From Favolaschia claudopus (lineage: Eukaryota > Basidiomycota > Agaricomycetes > Agaricales > Mycenaceae): a stretch of DNA of 64,000 nucleotides. Of this stretch, positions 31,883-44,103 are shown in pieces. A program made the position numbers and the translations under genes. The first letter of the stretch is position 1, and every line of letters begins with the position of its first letter. The DNA is taken from assembly GCA_037176885.1 (NCBI GenBank), contig JAWWNJ010000035.1:1240001-1304000 (forward strand), given 5' to 3'. The notes under the pieces are model-generated. The model saw nothing but the letters and a program-made list of their open reading frames with translations. It did no database searches and had not been told where the DNA came from.

Positions 31883-32705
31883 ATGCCGACAACAGGTTCC
31901 ACTCGTCAAGCCGCATCCCTTCCGCTCAGGCGTTCATGGGGTAGAAACCCGAAGAGGAGAGCCACTGCAGACACAGAGTTGGAACCTGAAGTCAATGGAC
32001 GAGCCCCGGAAAAAACTGCTCCAAGAGCTGATCCAGAAGAAAGAAGTTTTGGAGACCAGGATTCGACAATGGGTATTCCTGAGTAGACCCTGCATAGAAT
32101 GGCTGTTTGATCGGCAAGACTCATTTTGGTCAAATCGAGTCGCTCTTGACGCCAAAGTCGCACTTTTTTCTGTGACGAGAACTACAGAAGCTTCGGCGAA
32201 GCCTACTAGTAGACGGCGGAGCCACTTGAAACCTGAGCAAACGAGTCACCGCCCACAAAGCAGCAGTTTGGAAAAAGACTGAGATCATGTTGACATTCGT
32301 TTGCGTCGTTCTCTGGAAACACAAGCTCGAAGAAGAGAAAGCGGAACGAGAGCAGCTTTCGAATCCCCGTTACAGTACTCCTGAAGAGGTCCACAGTGTG
32401 AGTTTACGTTCTTGTTCCCGTTCAAGACGAGATCAGGTGGCAGCTCCTATAGTACTTCATGATGTGGCATCTTTCTTGAGTCCATGGCACCAGGTGGGCT
32501 TAGTACGGAGACTGACGATGGATCGAGGAGCGACGTCGATGGTGGTAGTTGGGAAGAAAGCTGTGGTGGCCGTCGGAGTATGAAACCGGCAGGCGGAGTT
32601 CAAAAGATGGACAAACATTCTGCTCTCTACTTTCCCCTCCAACTCGACCAACACTTAACACAGAACAACTTCTTGGCCCCGTTCTCTGTTGCTGCATATC
32701 TTTGA
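31883..32705 (+). CDS. Possible multi-exon gene of unknown function
   Basis: Weakly supported. An ATG at 31883 opens a basic, Ser/Arg-rich frame (MPTTGSTRQAASLPLRRSW). An overlapping frame carries a helical, charged stretch (PRKKLLQELIQKKEVLETR), and a later one carries HKLEEEKAEREQLSNPRYST, which has coiled-coil character. An acidic, Gly/Ser-rich frame follows (TETDDGSRSDVDGGSWEES) to a stop near 32705. The pieces lie in different frames with candidate GT/AG sites between them, so a spliced protein is plausible. I could not find one convincing set of junctions and do not recognise a family. Confidence 0.25.
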
Positions 32706-32793
32706 GTGTACCACACATACGTTTGGAGTCCATTGTGAAGAGAACAACTTGGTGCCATCATCCCGGGTCCCTGGTTGAAATTTCCATTTCACC

Positions 32794-34761
32794 ATGGTCC
32801 GCACGAGCCAGGCCTCCACATTCTCCTCGTCTCCCTATTTCTTTGACAGAGGCTCACATGGCACTGCACAACCAATAACCGAACGAGTTGCAGTATGTTC
32901 TTGCGCTTCGCTTTCGAATTTTCTAAAATCATACCCTAATCCAAGCCGCATTCACGACCCATTGTCTCTTACTATTATCCCAAAGGTGTTGGGGCACATC
33001 ACTATGGGGTCAGAAAGTGGCAATTCAATTGAATTTTTGCAGTTTCTCATCACGGTTCATAGGAACGACATCCAATGAAACCACACCGACTGACCTTGAC
33101 AAATGCACTTGTCATGGGATACGGGCTCGACAGGCAGATTCAGAATATTTACGATGTACGATCAGCCACACAAGCAGAACTGGAAGCATACCACGACCAC
33201 GAATACATCGATTTCCTGTCCAGGTAAGCCATATAAAACCGTCTTCGATTCCACTGAATCTCAAGTCTATTTCACAGAGTCACTCCACAAACTCAGTCAG
33301 ACATGCGACAGATGATAGATACATTCAACTGCGGTGAAGATTGCCCCATCTTTGCCGATTTATACGATTTCTGCCGTATGTACACTGGCGCTTCTCTGGC
33401 CGGCGCAAGGAAATTATCCGCAGGAACAACTGATATCGCTATCAACTGGTCTGGTGGGCTGCATCACGCGAAACGTGGAGAAGCTAGTGGTTTCTGCTAT
33501 GTCAACGATATTGTCCTTGCCATTCTTGAACTGCTCCGGTGAGCTTGCTTTCTTACTTCGTGGCACCAAAAGGAGTGCTGAGTTCAATTGCAGATATCAT
33601 CCTCGCGTACTATATATCGACATCGATATACACCACGGAGACGGAGTTGAACTCGCCTTCTACCAGTCCAACCGCGTCATGACTGTTTCCTTCCATAAGT
33701 ACACCGGGGAATTCTTCCCTGGCACCGGAAAACTGGATGACAACGGTCACGGACTTGGCAAACATTTCTGTCTAAATGTCCCTCTACAAGACGGCATCGA
33801 CGACGAAATGTACTTGTCAGTGTTCAAATCCGTCATCGAGGACACGATAACAGCTTTCCGGCCTACATCAATTGTCCTGCAATGCGGTGCAGATTCGCTC
33901 GGCTGTGACCGGCTCGGCGCTTTCAACCTTTCGATTGCAGCGCACGGCGAATGTGTGAATTTCGTTCGAAAATTCAACCTCCCTATGCTCGTTGTCGGCG
34001 GTGGTGGTTACACCATCAAGAACGTCAGCCGCTGCTGGACATACGAAACCTCTGTGCTCGTTGGCGCAGTAATTCCCAATGAGCTTCCGGCGACCGTGTA
34101 CGATGCGTTTTTCAAGGACTCGCAGTTCAAGTTGCACCCCCCACTGACGGGTAAGGTGGACAACCAGAACTCTGCCGCATCATTACAGCGCATAACCGTC
34201 AGTATTCGAAACAAACTGCGATATCTGCAGGGTGCGCCGAGTGTTGCGATGCAGGAAATTCCACCCGACATCCAGGGATTTTTGGAAGACGAGGAACGAA
34301 CTATTGAGGAGCGGGAGGAAGAAATTAGCACGGCCATGGCGGGTGATCAGCGGTTCGAAGACATTCCAGCGCGAAACGACTACTACGATGGATGGAAGGA
34401 CAACGATCCGGTTGAAATCATGGTGCCAATAACACCTGTTGTGTTTGCGAGGGGTCGAGCGCCTTCGACGCGGCGTGGGAGGGCAGGGAGACCACGAGGG
34501 CGGGGACGGGGAAGGGGACGACCGCTGTACAGGGACGATGATGACGACGACGACGATGACGATGACGACTCGGTTTCTGCTCCTCGAAAATCTCGCAAAC
34601 CGAAAAGCCGTGGGCGGGGTAGGGCCAAGCCCGTCTCTGTTGCCGCCTCGGTGGATAGGGAGAGCTTGAAGGATCCGGGGCCGGGAAGTAGTCCGGAGAA
34701 AGATTCGAGCGGTTTCAATACTCCCGACCCTTACGCTTTTCTGGATGACCTTGAAGACTAA
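32794..34761 (+). CDS. HOS2: Class I histone deacetylase, HOS2-like
   Basis: Zinc-dependent lysine deacetylase of 583 residues. Five exons (32794-32892, 32946-33008, 33063-33223, 33278-33538, 33594-34761) join in phase. The catalytic domain shows [61 protein letters not shown] (active-site His pair about residues 170-171), [12 protein letters not shown] (zinc ligands), [28 protein letters not shown] (third ligand) and [17 protein letters not shown] (catalytic Tyr). The wording is closest to HOS2/HDAC3 of the SET3 complex. A C-terminal extension of about 150 residues has an Arg/Gly segment ([13 protein letters not shown]), a run of twelve Asp and a second basic RG segment. The exon 1 sequence is not conserved and the start is the least certain point. 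Confidence 0.92.
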
Positions 34762-34801
34762 TATTGTTATAATACAGATCTTGTTGTACACCCTCGGAAC
34801 A

Positions 34802-37800
34802 CTACTGCTGCGAATGACCCATCTGCGCCATTGCCCGCTCGTATCCCCTCTGCTCCGCCAACGACAACTCTTTCGCCATTTCCATTTGGCGAAGAAACTC
34901 GGCATCCTCAGTTTCTTGCTGCTCTTCTGGTGGCGGTGAAGGCGCAGATGGCTCTCCCGCGTGCGCCGCAGGCTGCGGTGAACTAGATTCAGACGTGTTA
35001 GCCTCTTCCTCCGCCTGCTCGGCTGCCTCGGCATATAGCTCCGCTTCCGCCATCTCCTTGTATTTCTTCTGTCGCTCTGCGGTCCCTTCTTTCAACTGGT
35101 TGAATTTCCCGATGATCTCGTTTCTTTGTGCTTGGGTGCTCTTCTGCACTGCCTCCTTGCCATCAGATATCCTCACGTCTCGCTGCTGTTGCTCTTGTTT
35201 CCGCGCCATTGGAGATTGGACGCTCTTCCAGAGTCCTTGAACCGGATGCGCAATCATCCCAACGATTCCGCCGGCAGGGCGGATAGTTGCGTTTGCAACT
35301 ACTGCATGTGAGTATGAAATATTGGGTGAGTGAAGCAGCTTACAGCTACGAAGAGATCCCTTCACTGCACCGATGAAACCCTGCAAATAACGGCAATCAA
35401 TATCTCGTATCACCGACTGACGGTAGGTGTCACCTCTTTCTTAGCGCCCTCGTAAGGCTCTTGAACCAGGCCAAATATGCCGTCTTTGTACCCATAAAAG
35501 AGACCCTGAGCTTCATCAAAACCTGTTCCGATGAATCCTACAATCACAGCACCTTTCCACCTTCTTTCAAACCACTGGCGAAATCAGTGACTTTTCCTGG
35601 CTTCCGCACTTTCGAACCATACAGCTTCGGAGTGTTGTACAAACCCTCCTGCAACGAGGAAACAATATCCATCACACCTGAACGAGAATCAATTCTGGGA
35701 AAAACGCAGCAAACGGTACTCACCGCGGGGAATTGCCGTGGTCGTGTTGATGATCCCCTGCACCGGTTTACTGGTTGAAACCCCAAATCGAATCATAAAC
35801 GCAGACCAAGGTTGACTGGCAAGAACTCACTAGAATATCTGAGCAATACCGCCGTACCAGTGCGTGACTGTCCAGAAAATCGCCCCTGCGCCGCCTGTTA
35901 CTGGATTCGACACTTGCTTGCGCGTTTCGTATTCCTTTGGTCCTGCGTTCGATCAATTTGGAGCCATCAATGAATATTGATTGTGTTTTACTGTGTAGGT
36001 CCAAGCTTGGCAGATCAAGAATTTTGGCGTCTATTAGTACTTGCGCGGCGAAACCGCTGAGTTTCAAGCACTGGATGGCAGGCGAGCTGGTATCATATCA
36101 TCACCAATGAAATGTAGCTGCTCACATATTCAGTTGACCACCAGGCCGCGAGTCGCGAGGGATCCAAGTCGCATCTCATATTCAACAACGGCAAATGCCG
36201 ATAAAAGCTTTCGACGCCTCTCCTAGCACCGTCCTGGTTGGCATCATAATCGGCCCTCAGTTTTGAAAAATTGCCTCTTCGACGCTCACCTCTCGATTGA
36301 TCTGTTCCGCTAATCTTTTAGCAGCCGCTTTTGCCGTTGGGCTAACGGCAAACTTCAAAGCATCGCAAAGATTCTCGACGGTGAGTTTTTTATGAGGGAT
36401 GGGCTCGGGGCCAGCACCCGCTTTGTGAATCATACTTCCCCAGAACAGCTGATCTCCGAAGAATGGAACTACGAGCGTTGGACGACCCTTTGCTAGGCCT
36501 ATGGCAGTTGTACCTGCTCCGCCATGATGGACCACAGCGGACACTCGATCTTTGTCGAACAGCCAGTCATGGGGGACATTGCCGAGTATGAAGATATGCG
36601 ATGGGATGGTCTTGCCACCAAGGCCGCCCTACCCTACATGTTAGTACAGTGCTATTTGCGAGAAAAATTTGATTGACCCAGCCGGCTGAAACAAGAGCGC
36701 GGACGCCGGCGTTAGCTGTCGCTTCAAAAATCATATCTGAAAGAAGGTTAAATCCTGAATTCCGAGTCTGCTCAACGCTTGTTTCGCTCACTTGTCATGG
36801 CCTCAGGATCGTCAATGACCACGGATCCAAAACTAAGGGCAGAGTTTTCGGAATGATCCAAATTATGATTGAATTGACCGACCCAATATACACAGGAGGT
36901 TCCCCAGCCGCCAAAAATGCTGCAAGATCGTCTGGCGGCGTAAAGCTTGTCGCCAAATCCAGGAAATAAAAGCCAACGACATCTGTATGCAAGTTATACA
37001 AGGATTATCCCAAAGGCACGATTTCTACCGATGTGATTATTCCAATCTTCTGGTTTCGGCACCAGCGCTGGACTCATACAGTATGTCCAAGGGATTTTAA
37101 CCCGATCGACGAGACCTGGGCCCGATCGCAAAGCAAGAGGCTCCAGTCCTAGTGTGCCTGTGCGGAATTTATTCACTAGATCGCCGACCCTGGACGCAAT
37201 ATGAAGACTTCGAAATTGGCGCAAGGATAAGAGCTGTACCCTTGCCAAGTCAAAATCTCTGCCAGTGCAAACGTCAGAGTGTTGGTTAAACCTTTCTCGG
37301 CATTCGTTGATTGGATGTTAACCAAGGGATGCGGAAAGGCTGAGGTTGGACTCCTGTTCAAAATGTCAAAAACATAGTTGCTCTATGGCAGCAAATAAAC
37401 GGAACCATGGCATGGCTAGCAACCCAAAATGAGGGACGATAAACGACAACGAAACGGATGCGCACTGAAACTCAATAGAAGCGGAATTCCGAGCGCCTCA
37501 GCACAATGCACATGAGCAAAAGCCGGTGGGTTCGAAATTATCGCGTCTGCAGCAAACGTGCGGCCCGTTTCCTGACACGGTGAATGGCAGGATAGCCAAC
37601 ATCCATTAATCATCTGGAACAATGGTCAATCAGATGTGTTTCCGTGGCAAACTACAAGTCCCTTGCTTCAGTGAGCATCTTGCGTTTCCTCCCAATGTCC
37701 CCATTAGTTAGCGAGGTGAAGCCAGGCATGAGCCCAGGATCTAGGCCAATTCAACAGGGTCGAGGCGTACAGCAACAAACTAACGGACTTTTGACCATAT

Positions 37801-38455
37801 AGCTCATGAGATCTTGCGGATTACCGCCGATGCTGAAGAATTCAAGACCGGCCTCGTTGACGAAGGTCCGGAAGGTTTCGTGTGTTGCAATCCTCACTCG
37901 GTGGCCGTCAGCAAGCAGTAATTTACCCAAAGCAACATAGGGCTGCACATCGCCTGCGAGGAAACAGCTCTTCGAATTAGAACGCCTCTCGTAATTCGTA
38001 GGGCGAAACGAATGCGAACCGCGCGAGCCAACGATCATAATAACGATGTTCATATTAGGGCATTTCTTCCACTCTGTTTTATCGACAGCAAATTCTTGCA
38101 CGTTTTGAACATTTCCCGCCACAGGAAGATCGGGCAATTTATGTTTGAGATCAAGGGAGACGACGATACGTCCGTCAGGCAAGACTCGAGCCATGGAGTC
38201 AAGACCTTTTCCGAAAGATGTGTATTGAGCGAAGCCTGTGCAGTCCAATTTAACATTGAGGGCTGGGGACATCTTCCGCAATTATAATATGGACGCACTC
38301 GCCCCGGGATTCGTCTTAATACTGCCAATGTCGACAAATGCTGTCGTATGTTCCTGGGGTTCATATCCCGGTGGAAGTTCCGCATCCTTAGGAAGAACTT
38401 CAACATTGTCGTCCAGATCCTGCATGTGGAATGGTGGCGGCGGGTCGTTTGGCAT
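34802..38455 (-). CDS. ATG26: Sterol 3-beta-glucosyltransferase
   Basis: GT1/GT28-type enzyme moving glucose from UDP-glucose to ergosterol-like sterols. About 17 exons, roughly 900 residues. The N-terminal domain contains ARVLPDGRIVVSLDLKHKLP and NIVIMIVGSRGDVQPYVALG (sugar-acceptor side). HRVRIATHETFRTFV, ADAIISNPPAFAHVHCAEAL and WSPTSAFPHPLVNIQS follow. The donor-binding block is VSAVVHHGGAGTTAIGLAKG, then PFFGDQLFWGSMI. A C-terminal part (RPKEYETRK, HWYGGIAQIF, SLFYGYKDGIFGLVQEPYEG) and a charged, Gln/Glu-rich tail follow. The yeast-type PH/GRAM N-terminus is absent from the proposed start at 38455, and the symbol is by family only. The 3' end lies 40 bases from the convergent HDAC stop. 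Confidence 0.9.
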
Positions 38456-38535
38456 GCTGAATGTCGTCCAAGGGTTCCTGCTAGCTAACAACCTTGCAAA
38501 CTGCGGACGCGAGTCGGAGAGGTGCGAAAACGCGA

Positions 38536-38543
38536 TGACGTCA
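38536..38543. promoter_or_regulatory. CRE/ATF-type palindrome TGACGTCA
   Basis: A perfect 8-bp palindrome about 80 bases before the sterol glucosyltransferase ATG, in the short gap (38456-38637) after the cyclin-like gene. It matches the ATF/CREB bZIP consensus. Occupancy is unknown. Confidence 0.4.
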
Positions 38544-38637
38544 CCAAATACGCGAAGACTGTGCACTGAAAACGCGATCACATGTCGGGAGAATTTCTCC
38601 CTTGCTTCGGTTACAACAAAGTGCTTCGTATCACTAA

Positions 38638-41468
38638 TCACTCATTCGAGCAGGCCCTTAACCAGCTCCTACACGCCTCCAACGTCCGCTAAGTAACAAA
38701 CAAAAAGAAACCCGCATCAGCAAATACGCGACAGCGCAACAGAATAAATGAAAAGAGGTGGAAAGTTCAACACGTACATCAGAAACCCCAACAAGCGCCT
38801 GAACATCCTGCATCACACCCTCCATCTCACTCTCCGCCCTATCCTCCAGCTTCCCAAAACACTCCTCGTCAGCGGCGATAGCATTGGCATTGGCCTTGTA
38901 GTGCGAGACCAAAGCGGCGTTGAGCGCTTCCGCCAGGGCAGTGACGGTGAGGAGCGAGATGGGGTGTTTCAGGACGTCGGGTTCTGTCGAGGTCAAAAAG
39001 AAAAAATAGGTCCAAGTAAGCCTTGAGAGCAAACAAGCCTGGGAGGGAACGGCTTGGACGCACCCGCAACAGCATCGAACAACCGCCACCACACTTCCTT
39101 CTGCACAAACCTCCACCCATTGCGAAAATCCAGCAGCTGCTGCAAAGAAAGAAGCGCAAGCCACAGTTCGTCGAGAAGCTGCTGGGGTGTGCCGCCGAGG
39201 CGGTATTGGAGGACTTCGAGGACGTCGCGGTGGGCTAGCTTATTACATGCCGAAGAAAGTCAGAATGTTATCACGGCATGAACCGCGAGCGATTGATGCT
39301 GACCTCGAGATCATCATATGCAACTACATGCGGGGCCAGAGCCTCGAACTCCCAAGCCAACACCGGCTCAAGGGGTCGCAGAAAGTCGCGATGCATCTAT
39401 GTATCGCCAGCCAGCCTTCGTCAATACTTTCTCTGGCCACGAGTGAATGATAGGATGAACCACACACCTTCACGCTAATCGCCAAACACGCGAGACAACA
39501 ATCCCATACAACGAGCTTCCACCCCATCGACGGCACCTCGTCGTCGCCGTCGTCCCCAGTCACAGCCGCAGCCGCCTGCATCAGCTGAATTCGCTCCTTC
39601 TCTTTGGCGTCCGCCATGAGCAGATACCAGTACCGCATGAACAGGTACACCGCGTGGAAGCGCGTCTCGGGCGAGGAGAGCAGCTGGTCGTAGAGGTCCG
39701 GCAGGCGTTCGCCCACGCCGAAGTCGTGGATCGAAGCGATGGGAGAGGAGGAGGGTGATCGTTGCGAATGAGAGGGCTGAGGGAGACGATGCGAGGCGTA
39801 TTTGACGGGCGGGAAGTACATTGAGCGTTTGGGGAGCACCTATAGAATGGTTAGGCATAGGGAGAAGAAGGCAATAGAGGAAACACACCTCGAGAATCCA
39901 CTGCACGACTTCCACCCTCAACTCCCTCCCCACACCAAGAATCCCTTCCCACCTAAACCTCTCCAACACCTTCGTCACTTGATATTCATCCCTCAACCCG
40001 TCCTGCGCACTCAACGCATCCGCCACACTCACCCCATCCAACCCATCCGCCTTCCTCCCCGCCTCCTCCCTCGCCAAAAAGTTCCCGATCCGAATCTTCG
40101 CGGCCGTCTCGTTGCTTACGGGGAGACGCGCAATGTGTTCGGGAGGCGGGGCGATGATGGGGACGTCGAATGGTATGGCGCGGACCGTGACGGCAGGCTG
40201 GATGACGCGGCCGGTAGTAGCAGTTTTTGTGGCTGGGAGAGGCGTATTTGGTTCGGTGGGGAGCAGGTTTTCGTCATCATTATCGTATGGGCTCTAGGGA
40301 GGGCGTCAGAAAGGTGAGGGAAGAGACAGTGGAATGAGAACCTACTTGAGAGATATTCGACCGTAAGGAGAGCGATTTTCGGATGCTTGCTGGTGCGATT
40401 GACACGCGGCCGTTTGCAGGCGTCTTGGACAGAGAGGAAGAGCGGGAAATAGCAGTCAACTTGCGTGTTTTCTTCTTGGGGCTGCGGTCAGGAGTGTTAT
40501 CAGACGGATAGGACCGTTTCTTCGATCCGCTATCGAGTGCGACTATCAATGGACGGATTCCTGGGATGCACGAAAGCGACTCACCGAACAAAACTCGTTG
40601 GATGCGTAGAAGCAGGAGTATCATCGAGATCAGCAGCGTAGCCAGCATACGTTGAGGTGGAAGCAATAGACGCAGTTCGGGAAGACTTGGAAGCGCATTC
40701 GCTGCAATTGCAGGATTCGATAAATCTGGAGCTAGTAGAAGACGAGGACGAAGAGGTTCCACGCCTCGGAATTGGCGATGAATGGTAGTTAGGTGTGATA
40801 GACAGACTGCGATCCTCCAATGTGCTAACGCCGTTATCGATTTCTGCATGAATTATTTGCTGTCTAACGGCGATTGCGAGAAGGGTCTGCAGTCTCGAAG
40901 CGAAGTCGGTAGCGGGAGCTTGGGGTGTAGATTGAGATGGCTTTGGAGATTGCCAATCATGGATAGACGTAGCGGGAGACGAGAAAAACTCGGTGGTGGG
41001 GAAGAAAGGATCAGAGGAGCGTGTCGGGGAGCTGCTGATCGGGGGATAGGCGCTGTCTTCTTCCTCATCGTCCTCTTTGATGGATGGAAGTGGTTGATTT
41101 AAAAAGAGACGCGAGATAGTGTTTGTTTGGGTCTGAGTTGAAGGCGAAGCATAGTACCACGAAGAGGGGGAGGGCTGAAGATTTTCCTTGTCTGGAGAGC
41201 GTGCTTCTGAACGATTTGGGATAGACTGCAATTGCTCTCGAGGCTTGGGAGAAGAGAATGAGAGCTTTGGAAGGGAAACTGAAACATTGTCTCCGGGGAT
41301 AGCTGAAGCGTTTGATGGTGAGAATTGAGACTGAGGAGTAGAAGCATTAGAGTGGTCCTGAATTAGAGATTTTTCGGTGTTTGCAGCAGAAGGAGAGCGG
41401 GTGTATGGACGCGAAGAACGACGTTGAACGCGTCTGTGAACGATGGGGGTGGGAGGGCAGTCCTTCAT
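38638..41468 (-). CDS. Cyclin-fold-like protein with long disordered N-terminus
   Basis: About 790 residues, eight exons. The first 500 residues are Ser/Pro-rich with many SP/TP sites, a KEN-like KENLQPS and nuclear-signal-like KKRSYPS/SPKKKTRK. The rest is helical: YQVTKVLERFRWEG, RFHAVYLFMRYWYLLM, GWKLVVWDCCLACLAISVK, PLEPVLAWEFEALAPHVV, HRDVLEVLQYRLGGTPQQLL. This spacing resembles a cyclin box (kinase-binding helices, then the LAISVK helix and the xxLEYRL-like helix). I call it cyclin-like by pattern; partner kinase and timing are unknown. The last exon (38689-38638) gives RTLEACRSWLRACSNE. The start at 41468 (MKDCPPTPIV) is the first ATG in the open frame. Confidence 0.65.
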
Positions 41469-42204
41469 TGCAGATACGAGGCGAGTGTATAGGACCAGTG
41501 TTCGAGTAGAAAGCAAGATGCAAACGGTGAGTTTGTCCCTGTTTGCTCCCCTCTTTCCTTGAATCCTTCCTACCTCATTGCTTCAATACGCCTGATTTTC
41601 TTGTTTGCTACTCGGAATCCCTGCTGCCTCAACTGAAAAGACAATTTTCCGCGTCCCTTCCGTCGATTTTTGTGCCAAATTTGCTTACAAACCCTCCGTG
41701 GCATTCAAGAAGCTATCCGTTTCGACAACTGAGCCGTCTGACCAACATTCCAGTCGCCAGAATCTCTGAATAGGATGCTGAGCTGACTATTCCTGCAATC
41801 TTGCCAAGACTGACAATCCAGCCCATCTAACCGCGAATCGTGCAAGCGCTTTCTTCTTTTTTGAGATCTTTTCACAACAAGGGCTCTCGAATTACATACG
41901 GTAAATGCACCTCTTGGTCAATCCTTCTCACAAGCTCGATCTGTGCCTGACCTGGAAAAGAATACACTGAGTTTCTACGCCGCTGCTGCAATTTCTAAGT
42001 AAAGGTCAATGTCGATGGTGTTAGAAAGCCTCTTACTTACTAAGTCTCTCCTCGACGGCTTGGTGAGCAGCCCTTCTCATCTTAACCAGGCACCCTCTCA
42101 GACTGCATTTAGCTCTCACTCAGCATGCCTATAAAGACGAGGGACATCCTAGGCAGAGAAGCACTCAAACCAATCCAACTCCTTCACCAGCAAATTCCCA
42201 GATC
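41469..42204. other. Divergent intergenic region
   Basis: Holds the promoters of the cyclin-like gene (minus) and the Rossmann-fold gene (plus). No coding frame of note. A TATA box for the plus-strand gene is listed separately. Confidence 0.45.
42130..42136 (+). promoter_or_regulatory. TATA box of the Rossmann-fold gene
   Basis: TATAAAG, 75 bases before the ATG at 42205, a usual fungal spacing. Confidence 0.5.
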
Positions 42205-43625
42205 ATGAAAAGCATTCTCTTCATCGGCGGCACAGGTCTGTTCATCGGATTTCCCTCTCACAATCACTCATCCTTTATTTATCCCCCTGTTTAATTCGAC
42301 AGGCTACATCGGCGGCCCCATCCTCTCCCGCTTCCTCCAGCGCCACGACCCATCGCTAACCATCTCCGCCCTCGTTCGCTCTCCCGACAAAGCCGCCAAA
42401 TTGCGTGCCCTGCATACTCAGGGTGTGCAACTCAACGTCGTTGTGGGGTCACACAACGACGCCGCACTCGTTGAGGCGTTGGTTGCTGAGGCGGACGTCG
42501 TGTTCTCCCTTGTGCGTACCGCGTCTTCCTCTACATCTATAGTTTTTCGAATACCAACTCATATCATTGGTGGGCTTGTATTGTAGGCCGACTGCGACGA
42601 CCTCCAAGCCGCCCAATCCATCCTCCGGGGGCTCAAGAAACGTTTTAACGCTACCGGAGTCAAGCCGACACTCATTCACATGGTCAGTCCCTCTCTCATT
42701 CACAAATAAATTCATCTTCGGGTTCTCCAATGCTAATCCAAAGAACTCGAAGTCGGGAACAGGCTGCCTAGGCGACCGCGCCAAGGGCGAATTCTCCTCC
42801 CCGACGGTATACAACGACATGGACATCGCACAGATCGAGACGTTACCTGCGACGCAGCCGCATAGGAACGTCGATCTAGCGATTGTCGAGGCGGACTTCA
42901 CACACGGCTACACTAACGCATACATCGTCCTCCCCGGACTCGTCTACGGCAAACCGCACGGCATACTCGCCGACGCAGGCATCCAGAACCCCACGAATCT
43001 GGCTTTGTCGGCGTATATCAAAGCGTGCTTCGACCGTAAGGCAGCGGGGATCGTTGGGCTGGGGAAGAATGTTATCAGTCATGTTGATGTTACTGAAGGT
43101 TTGTCTTTTGCCTTACTCAATAATCCTATGATATCTGGGTTGCGATGGAGTAGTCGCTGACTCGTTCATTTATTTTTTCACAGTCGCAGATCAAGTGGAA
43201 TTACTCTACAACGCAATCCACTCCCCCACCAGCAGCACTCGCAGCAATTTAAACGAAATTGACCACGGCAAAAACGGCTACTACTTCGTCGCCAACGGCG
43301 AAGTCGAGTTCGAGAAGCTCACGGAAATCGTAGAAAAGCACGCCGGCTTGCCCAGACGAGCGTTCTCGGATGCTGAAATGCCTGCTTATTTCCCTAGCGT
43401 GCGTTTCCCTTGCTGCCTCGTATTTGGTGTAATCCTACTAATTAAACCTATGGCACCCAATGTGATTTTGATTCTTAGCCCTCCCTCCAAGGCTTCTTCG
43501 GCGACAACGGACGATGTGACTCGCAGAGATCGTACGGCGGACTGGGTTGGAAGCCGGTGAGGACTACTGTGGATTTTTTGGATGCTGTGAGGGAGGAGGT
43601 CAAGGAGAAGTGGAATTTGGTGTGA
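42205..43625 (+). CDS. NAD(P)-binding Rossmann-fold (NmrA/extended SDR-like) protein
   Basis: 347 residues in six exons (42205-42235, 42303-42511, 42587-42682, 42753-43098, 43184-43398, 43479-43625), all in phase. The dinucleotide motif MKSILFIGGTGYIGGPIL (GxxGxxG) is split by intron 1. ISALVRSPDKAAKL follows, where the Arg suggests NADP(H) preference. DVVFSLADCDDL is next, then VDLAIVEADFTHGYTNAYIVLP, GLVYGKPHGILADAG and NVISHVDVTEVADQVELLYN. The pattern fits NmrA-like or atypical extended SDR proteins, which act as redox sensors or as reductases and epimerases. The usual YxxxK pair is not obvious (GYTNAYIVLP at the expected place), so catalytic activity is uncertain. Confidence 0.85.
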
Positions 43626-44103
43626 TGAGATGGGATTCGCGAATAGATAGATTTTGGGTTTCAAAAATGCTTTTTGGAATTGATGTCTCGACATGTAGCA
43701 CGTACGTCTGAATGTGTTTTTACTGTCCAGGGGGTGGGCCACTCAGCGTCTCCTGGTTTGGACTGTTGATGTGAGTTGAATGCTTTTCTGAGAATCTGAG
43801 GTCTATGCCGCCGTGGTGCCGTCTGATGCCTCGGCGGTTGCCGAGCCGTCCATGGACCTTTGGCAAACAAGTTCTGTAACTCTATCCTGCTCAGTGCCCT
43901 CCGTCGCCAATGATCTGAATCCAGTGCTGTGTTCTCACTGAGGGTCTTCACAAGTCTTCAAGTCGACGTTTTCCCTCGGATCTGCTCGCTCGGCAGGATG
44001 CTCTTTGCTCAAGTTTGTAGTCGAGACAAAATCTAACTGGCAATTTCTACTGCGTCCCGGAGAGCTCAAGAACACGTTGAATATATCGAACAAGCAAGTT
44101 ACA
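43626..44103. other. Convergent intergenic region
   Basis: Between the 3' ends of the Rossmann-fold gene and the MDR gene. No gene seen. Confidence 0.5.
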
